Assembly: GCF_009912395.1 (NCBI RefSeq) | Contig: NZ_WNDO01000031.1 | Coordinates: 1 to 64,000 of the forward strand | Direction: 5' to 3' | DNA: 64,000 bases | Source: Luteibacter sp. | GTDB lineage: Bacteria > Pseudomonadota > Gammaproteobacteria > Xanthomonadales > Rhodanobacteraceae | In this document: positions 60,299 through 64,000 of the stretch, piece after piece | Position numbering within the stretch: the first letter of the stretch is position 1 | How the letters are laid out: each line of letters begins with the position of its first letter | The notes under the pieces: model-generated | Database searches by the model: none | Told to the model about the DNA's origin: nothing | Seen by the model: the letters and a program-made list of their open reading frames with translations, nothing else | Position numbers and translations under genes: made by a program

Positions 60299-62289
60299 AG
60301 CCAAGTCCATTGCTCGATTTTTGGCAAAAGCCTGACGGCGCAGGCGAACCCGTCGCGATGCTGGCCACCACGTTTGCGCTCGAGTCAGAATTCTTTGAAC
60401 GAAACTGCCTGGCACGTTTTCTTGAAGTATCGAGTGTCGACGAAGAGACCGGCTCGGTCGACGACATCGTTGCCAGCGTCGAACTGCATGAACTGCTTCA
60501 GCATGCACCCGTGACTATCCTGGCTGACCGCAGCGCGCCCGTGCAGCGCACGTCGCTACTGTGGGATGTATTGAGTTGTCGCGTTCAAGGAGGGCTTCTG
60601 CATTCCAAGGTAGCCATTCTTCTGTGGGAAAAGTCCGCCCGGGTCATACTGGGCTCGGCAAATCTTACAGCTGCAGGTTACCGTCGCCAGATTGAACTGG
60701 GGCTAGCGGCCGACCTGGGGCCGGGGTGTCTATTTCCGCCCTCGGTTCTCAACGCTATCGCCGATGAGCTTGAGTCATACCTTGGCCTCGTTCCAGGCTA
60801 CGACCCTGGTAGTGCGGTATTTGTGCGTGCGATGCGAACACTTGAAATGTTCCGGGAGCGGATCGGTCATCAGGAAAGAAGGCGACCCCTTGTACGGGTA
60901 GCCTTTGCCCCGACGAATACCACCGCCGCGCCTCTCGACGCGTTGAGCGCGGCATGGAGCGGCCCCCAGCCTCTGTGCGCAACCCACCTTTCGCCGTTCT
61001 GGGATATGTCCGATCAGAACGCACTTCTTAGTGTACGGAAGCTACTTACCGGTCGCCCTGCCGATGAACGTCGACAGCAGGTCGCCGTAGTTCTCACACG
61101 CGGTCAATCGACCTTCTCCAAGCACCTCGCTTCGGCGGTTGACTCCGTCCACCAACTCAAGGAGCTGGACAAGGAGATTCGCACTCTTCATGCGAAATGC
61201 CTTCTTGTTACGAGCAAGGAGTGGATCGCAGCGCTAGTCGGGAGTTCCAATCACACGAAGGCCGGGCTCGGTCTCATGCCGGGTGGCAGGCATCGCGAAA
61301 TGAATGTTTGGCTTGGTGCTCCTCTGGACAGCATGGAGGGCAGGGCGCTGAAAGATCTTATCGTGCTCGGCAGTGATGTCCCGCTGGATGCAGAGGAGGT
61401 CGCCCCCATGGATGAAGACGAAACCGAACTTCCCGTGCTTTCCTCATGTTTTGGTCTGTGTCGCTTGACTCGCGATCCCGATGACGCTTATTGGGAGCTG
61501 CGTCTTGGCATCACCCCGACCCATGATATGCCCTGCGCATGGACGATCAGCCTCACCGAAAGAGGTCAGCCCATGCTAACTCGGGAAGGATGGGAAGCCC
61601 GGGACAAGCCCAACACGGTCATGGTTGCCCTGGACGACGGCGCGTTGCCGATGTCGGTCTTCGTCCAATGGGGCGATCACACGGTGCCGTGGGCCGTACT
61701 GTCGGACGATCGACACCGGTTGCCGCCGGCCCCGGCGCTGTCAAGCCTGGGAGCCGATCATTTACTCCATGCATTGGCAACGGGGCGCTCACTGGCCCAG
61801 TTGGTGGGAAGTGTCCACGAAGTCATGAGAGCAGGGGATTTCGCATCCTCCGGGATTGAGCTGAACCCCCTCAAGCGCTTCGATACCGATCGCTCCTTGC
61901 TCCGTAGGGGGCGCGCGCTGGCGGCGTCGCTCAATGCCATGCAACGCCGCCTCGAACGCCAGGTCACGACCATCGACGCGTTGCGTGCGAGGCTGGCTAG
62001 CCCGCTGGGCCCGGTATTTGTCGCCGTGAAGGTCGTTGAAGCAGCCGAAATGGGGCATCAGACGCAAGCGGAGGCCATCTTCACCGTTGCCGAGATTGCG
62101 CTCACGATGAGCCGTGTACCCTGGGCACAGCTACTTCATCACGTTGATCGAATCGAAGGGACTGCGCTGGTCCGCGAATGCATCGATCGCCTGGATGGCC
62201 TACGCGTACGTATCAAGGGTGCCCCGGCCGACCTCGCGGCATACGCCGGCCGCGCCATGGAGGAGGTTCGCTCATGCCTGTCCGCCTGA
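60295..62289 (+). CDS. PLD-superfamily protein with two HKD motifs
   Basis: A 664-residue protein with two HxK motifs of the phospholipase D/nuclease superfamily: LLHSKVAILLW followed by LGSANLT (His103, Lys105) and TLHAKCLLVTS followed by VGSSNHT (His299, Lys301). These form one active site in family nucleases. The C-terminal part (about 380-664) has no recognised motif. It overlaps the genes before (4 bases) and after (16 bases). DrmC of DISARM is also a PLD protein, but much shorter. A nucleic-acid-cutting effector is the best guess. Confidence 0.75.
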   Translation: MKPSPLLDFWQKPDGAGEPVAMLATTFALESEFFERNCLARFLEVSSVDEETGSVDDIVASVELHELLQHAPVTILADRSAPVQRTSLLWDVLSCRVQGGLLHSKVAILLWEKSARVILGSANLTAAGYRRQIELGLAADLGPGCLFPPSVLNAIADELESYLGLVPGYDPGSAVFVRAMRTLEMFRERIGHQERRRPLVRVAFAPTNTTAAPLDALSAAWSGPQPLCATHLSPFWDMSDQNALLSVRKLLTGRPADERRQQVAVVLTRGQSTFSKHLASAVDSVHQLKELDKEIRTLHAKCLLVTSKEWIAALVGSSNHTKAGLGLMPGGRHREMNVWLGAPLDSMEGRALKDLIVLGSDVPLDAEEVAPMDEDETELPVLSSCFGLCRLTRDPDDAYWELRLGITPTHDMPCAWTISLTERGQPMLTREGWEARDKPNTVMVALDDGALPMSVFVQWGDHTVPWAVLSDDRHRLPPAPALSSLGADHLLHALATGRSLAQLVGSVHEVMRAGDFASSGIELNPLKRFDTDRSLLRRGRALAASLNAMQRRLERQVTTIDALRARLASPLGPVFVAVKVVEAAEMGHQTQAEAIFTVAEIALTMSRVPWAQLLHHVDRIEGTALVRECIDRLDGLRVRIKGAPADLAAYAGRAMEEVRSCLSA

Positions 62290-64000
62290 CCGATCAGCTT
62301 TTCACAACGACCGCGCCTCGCTTTCAGGCCGACTGGGCACGGCAGCGGCGTACCGCGGCCGATATTCTTCACCGACTCCAGGGCCAGGAAGGGATCGTTC
62401 TCGCTGACCAGGTCGGCATGGGAAAGACCTACGTAGCTTTGGCGGTGGCGGTTAGCCAGATTCTCGCTACCCCCGAGCGGAGTCAGGTCGTCGTCTTCGT
62501 GCCGCCTGCGGTGGCGGAAAAATGGATACGGGAGTGGAAAAAATTCAGCGAATCGCTGCTCCCAGCCGGTATCGGCATCCGTTGTGTTGAGCACCCTATT
62601 CGTAGCGGCGAGGCATTCCTCAAGAAACTGGACGATCAGCCGGATGATCGGGACCACCTCATTGTCTTGACGCACACCGCCTTGACCATGCCCCTGAAGG
62701 ACACATTCATCCAGCTTGCGCTACTCCACCATGCCACTCGATATGTGCGCGACGGCTCCGCGCTTCGTGAGCGCATTGCCAAATGGTCTACAGGCGCCAA
62801 GGGATTGTTTCCCAACCCTCGCTTCACCACCGACCACGTTGCCCGGCTTCTCGACACACCTCCATCGAAATGGCGAGATACCTGGCGACGCATGACCGGT
62901 GAATATCTACCGGATGATCCTGTACCAGCATCCGTTGAAGAGGCTGTACGTGACATCCCGCTACATGAATTGCATGCGGCCGTTGATGCGTTGCCCATAC
63001 GATCATCCATCGATATCGAGAAGCGCTTGAGGCATGCCCGCAGATTACTCGGCGAGGCTACCCAAGCCGTATGGAGATGGATTCTGTCTTCCATCAAGCT
63101 GGAACTTCCACTGCTTATCGTGGATGAGGCGCATCGACTCAAGAATCCTGGGACACAGATCAGCAAATTGTTCGGCTCACGCTCTGACGGCTCCGATGCC
63201 GGTGTCCTCCATGGCATTTTCCGCCGGATGCTTTTCCTGACAGCGACTCCGTTCGAACTCGGGCATGCTGAGCTCATTCAGGTGCTCAGTCGAATGGGCG
63301 CCGTACGCGCACTCGCGCCGCCAACACCTCTTTCGCTGGGGGAGCGCCTCAAGGATCTGGAAAAAGTACTCACTCAAGCCCAAGCCAGTGCAATAATCTT
63401 CGACTACGCCTGGGGCCGACTTCGACCCGAGGACATCACAGTATTCGATACCTGGGGACCCGAGGTAGCCGCTCCCCATAACCTCAGTGCAGCCGCAAGG
63501 GAGGCTTGGCAGCACGCCCAGTTGGCCGTTGAGGCCCGCCATGCGATGCACGATGCCTTGCGGCCATGGATCATTCGCCATGAACGACCGCGTCGACGTA
63601 CGTATCGCCCCGGAGCCGCCATAGCGCCAAACTGGAACCGCGTCCCGGGCGGACTTCCCATCCCGGAAAGCGCGGCGCTTCCGTTCCTGTTGGCGGCGCG
63701 GGCGCAATCAATCGCCCTGGATCATAAGAGCACGCGCCCACTTTTCGCCTATGGCATTGCCTCGTCCTATGAGGCGTTTGCGCGCCTTGGCGGTGGGCAC
63801 GCAGAAAATGTGCGCGATAGCGATTCGGCTGATAATGACAAAAAGAATAGCGAAGCATCAGGCATCTCAACGCCTTCAACGCTTGAGGCTGTGGATTGGT
63901 ACCGAAAAGAAATCGATGACGCGCTAGTAGAACCCAGCGTTCGTGAAGCACACCCAAAAGTCCAAGCTACCGTCGAGAAGGCCGTGGCATTGTGGCAGGC
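62274..64000 (+). CDS. SNF2-type helicase/ATPase (runs off the right edge)
   Basis: At least 575 codons. The N-terminal part shows the helicase motif I LADQVGMGKTYVAL (Gly50, Lys51, Thr52), motif II VDEAHRLKN (Asp284-His287) and motif III LTATPFE, the set of SNF2/RapA-like ATPases. A long insert (about 130-275) lies between motifs I and II. The start has GAGGAGG seven bases upstream and overlaps the end of the PLD gene by 16 bases. DrmD of DISARM and other defence systems have such proteins. The C-terminal helicase half is outside the window. Confidence 0.78.
   Translation, partial: MPVRLTDQLFTTTAPRFQADWARQRRTAADILHRLQGQEGIVLADQVGMGKTYVALAVAVSQILATPERSQVVVFVPPAVAEKWIREWKKFSESLLPAGIGIRCVEHPIRSGEAFLKKLDDQPDDRDHLIVLTHTALTMPLKDTFIQLALLHHATRYVRDGSALRERIAKWSTGAKGLFPNPRFTTDHVARLLDTPPSKWRDTWRRMTGEYLPDDPVPASVEEAVRDIPLHELHAAVDALPIRSSIDIEKRLRHARRLLGEATQAVWRWILSSIKLELPLLIVDEAHRLKNPGTQISKLFGSRSDGSDAGVLHGIFRRMLFLTATPFELGHAELIQVLSRMGAVRALAPPTPLSLGERLKDLEKVLTQAQASAIIFDYAWGRLRPEDITVFDTWGPEVAAPHNLSAAAREAWQHAQLAVEARHAMHDALRPWIIRHERPRRRTYRPGAAIAPNWNRVPGGLPIPESAALPFLLAARAQSIALDHKSTRPLFAYGIASSYEAFARLGGGHAENVRDSDSADNDKKNSEASGISTPSTLEAVDWYRKEIDDALVEPSVREAHPKVQATVEKAVALWQ

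Noticed and set aside
58988..64000. Naming the three-gene unit DISARM or Dpd
   Set aside because: Only a PLD protein and a SNF2 helicase are shared. DrmA, DrmB and DpdA-like genes are not in the window, and the PLD protein is far longer than DrmC.

Overview
The window is high-GC DNA from a Gammaproteobacterium, most likely a plant- or soil-associated member of the Xanthomonadales/Rhodanobacteraceae (Luteibacter or Dyella type). This is an inference from gene content: a FabY-type ketoacyl synthase, an MdtABC/NodT efflux operon, TonB-dependent receptors and many secreted enzymes for plant polymers. No rRNA, tRNA or CRISPR array was seen.

Layout. 1-2 kb: the start of an IS3-like element has truncated a TonB-dependent receptor whose upstream region carries a tandem met-box-like site. 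2-6.3 kb: a NodB-like deacetylase and NodC-like glycosyltransferase diverge from a methyltransferase and an MFS transporter. 6.3-9 kb: small regulator, a secreted metallo-beta-lactamase-fold lipoprotein and two small envelope proteins. 9-18 kb: a four-gene RND efflux operon with overlapping starts and stops. 18-28.6 kb: FabY, an S41 protease, secreted hypothetical proteins, a LysR/flavin monooxygenase pair, an esterase and a neprosin-family protease.

28.9-34.7 kb: a 55-residue peptide gene, a terminator and an asparagine-synthetase-like macrolactam cyclase candidate, followed by a PmrAB-like two-component system with two PmrA-box-like repeats, two lipoproteins and an acyltransferase. A clear paralogue of the peptide gene, with a matching 5' leader, lies alone at 51.1 kb. 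This pair is the best candidate for an undescribed peptide natural-product system.

34.7-56 kb is a degradation region. PI-PLC, a TonB receptor and a phytase-type phosphatase form one likely inositol-phosphate operon. GH76, SGNH esterase, GH95, PNGase A, GH35, GH64 and GH127 enzymes look like a kit for plant glycoprotein N-glycans, arabinosides and beta-1,3-glucan. The string TCGATCTAAA precedes three of these units (PI-PLC, GH76, GH35/peptide B), suggesting one LacI-like regulon.

56-58.6 kb holds HxlR, a VOC dioxygenase and a LysR regulator. From 58.99 kb to the right edge, three translationally overlapping genes (a 436-residue protein, a two-HKD PLD-family protein and a SNF2-type helicase cut by the window end) look like an antiphage defence module.
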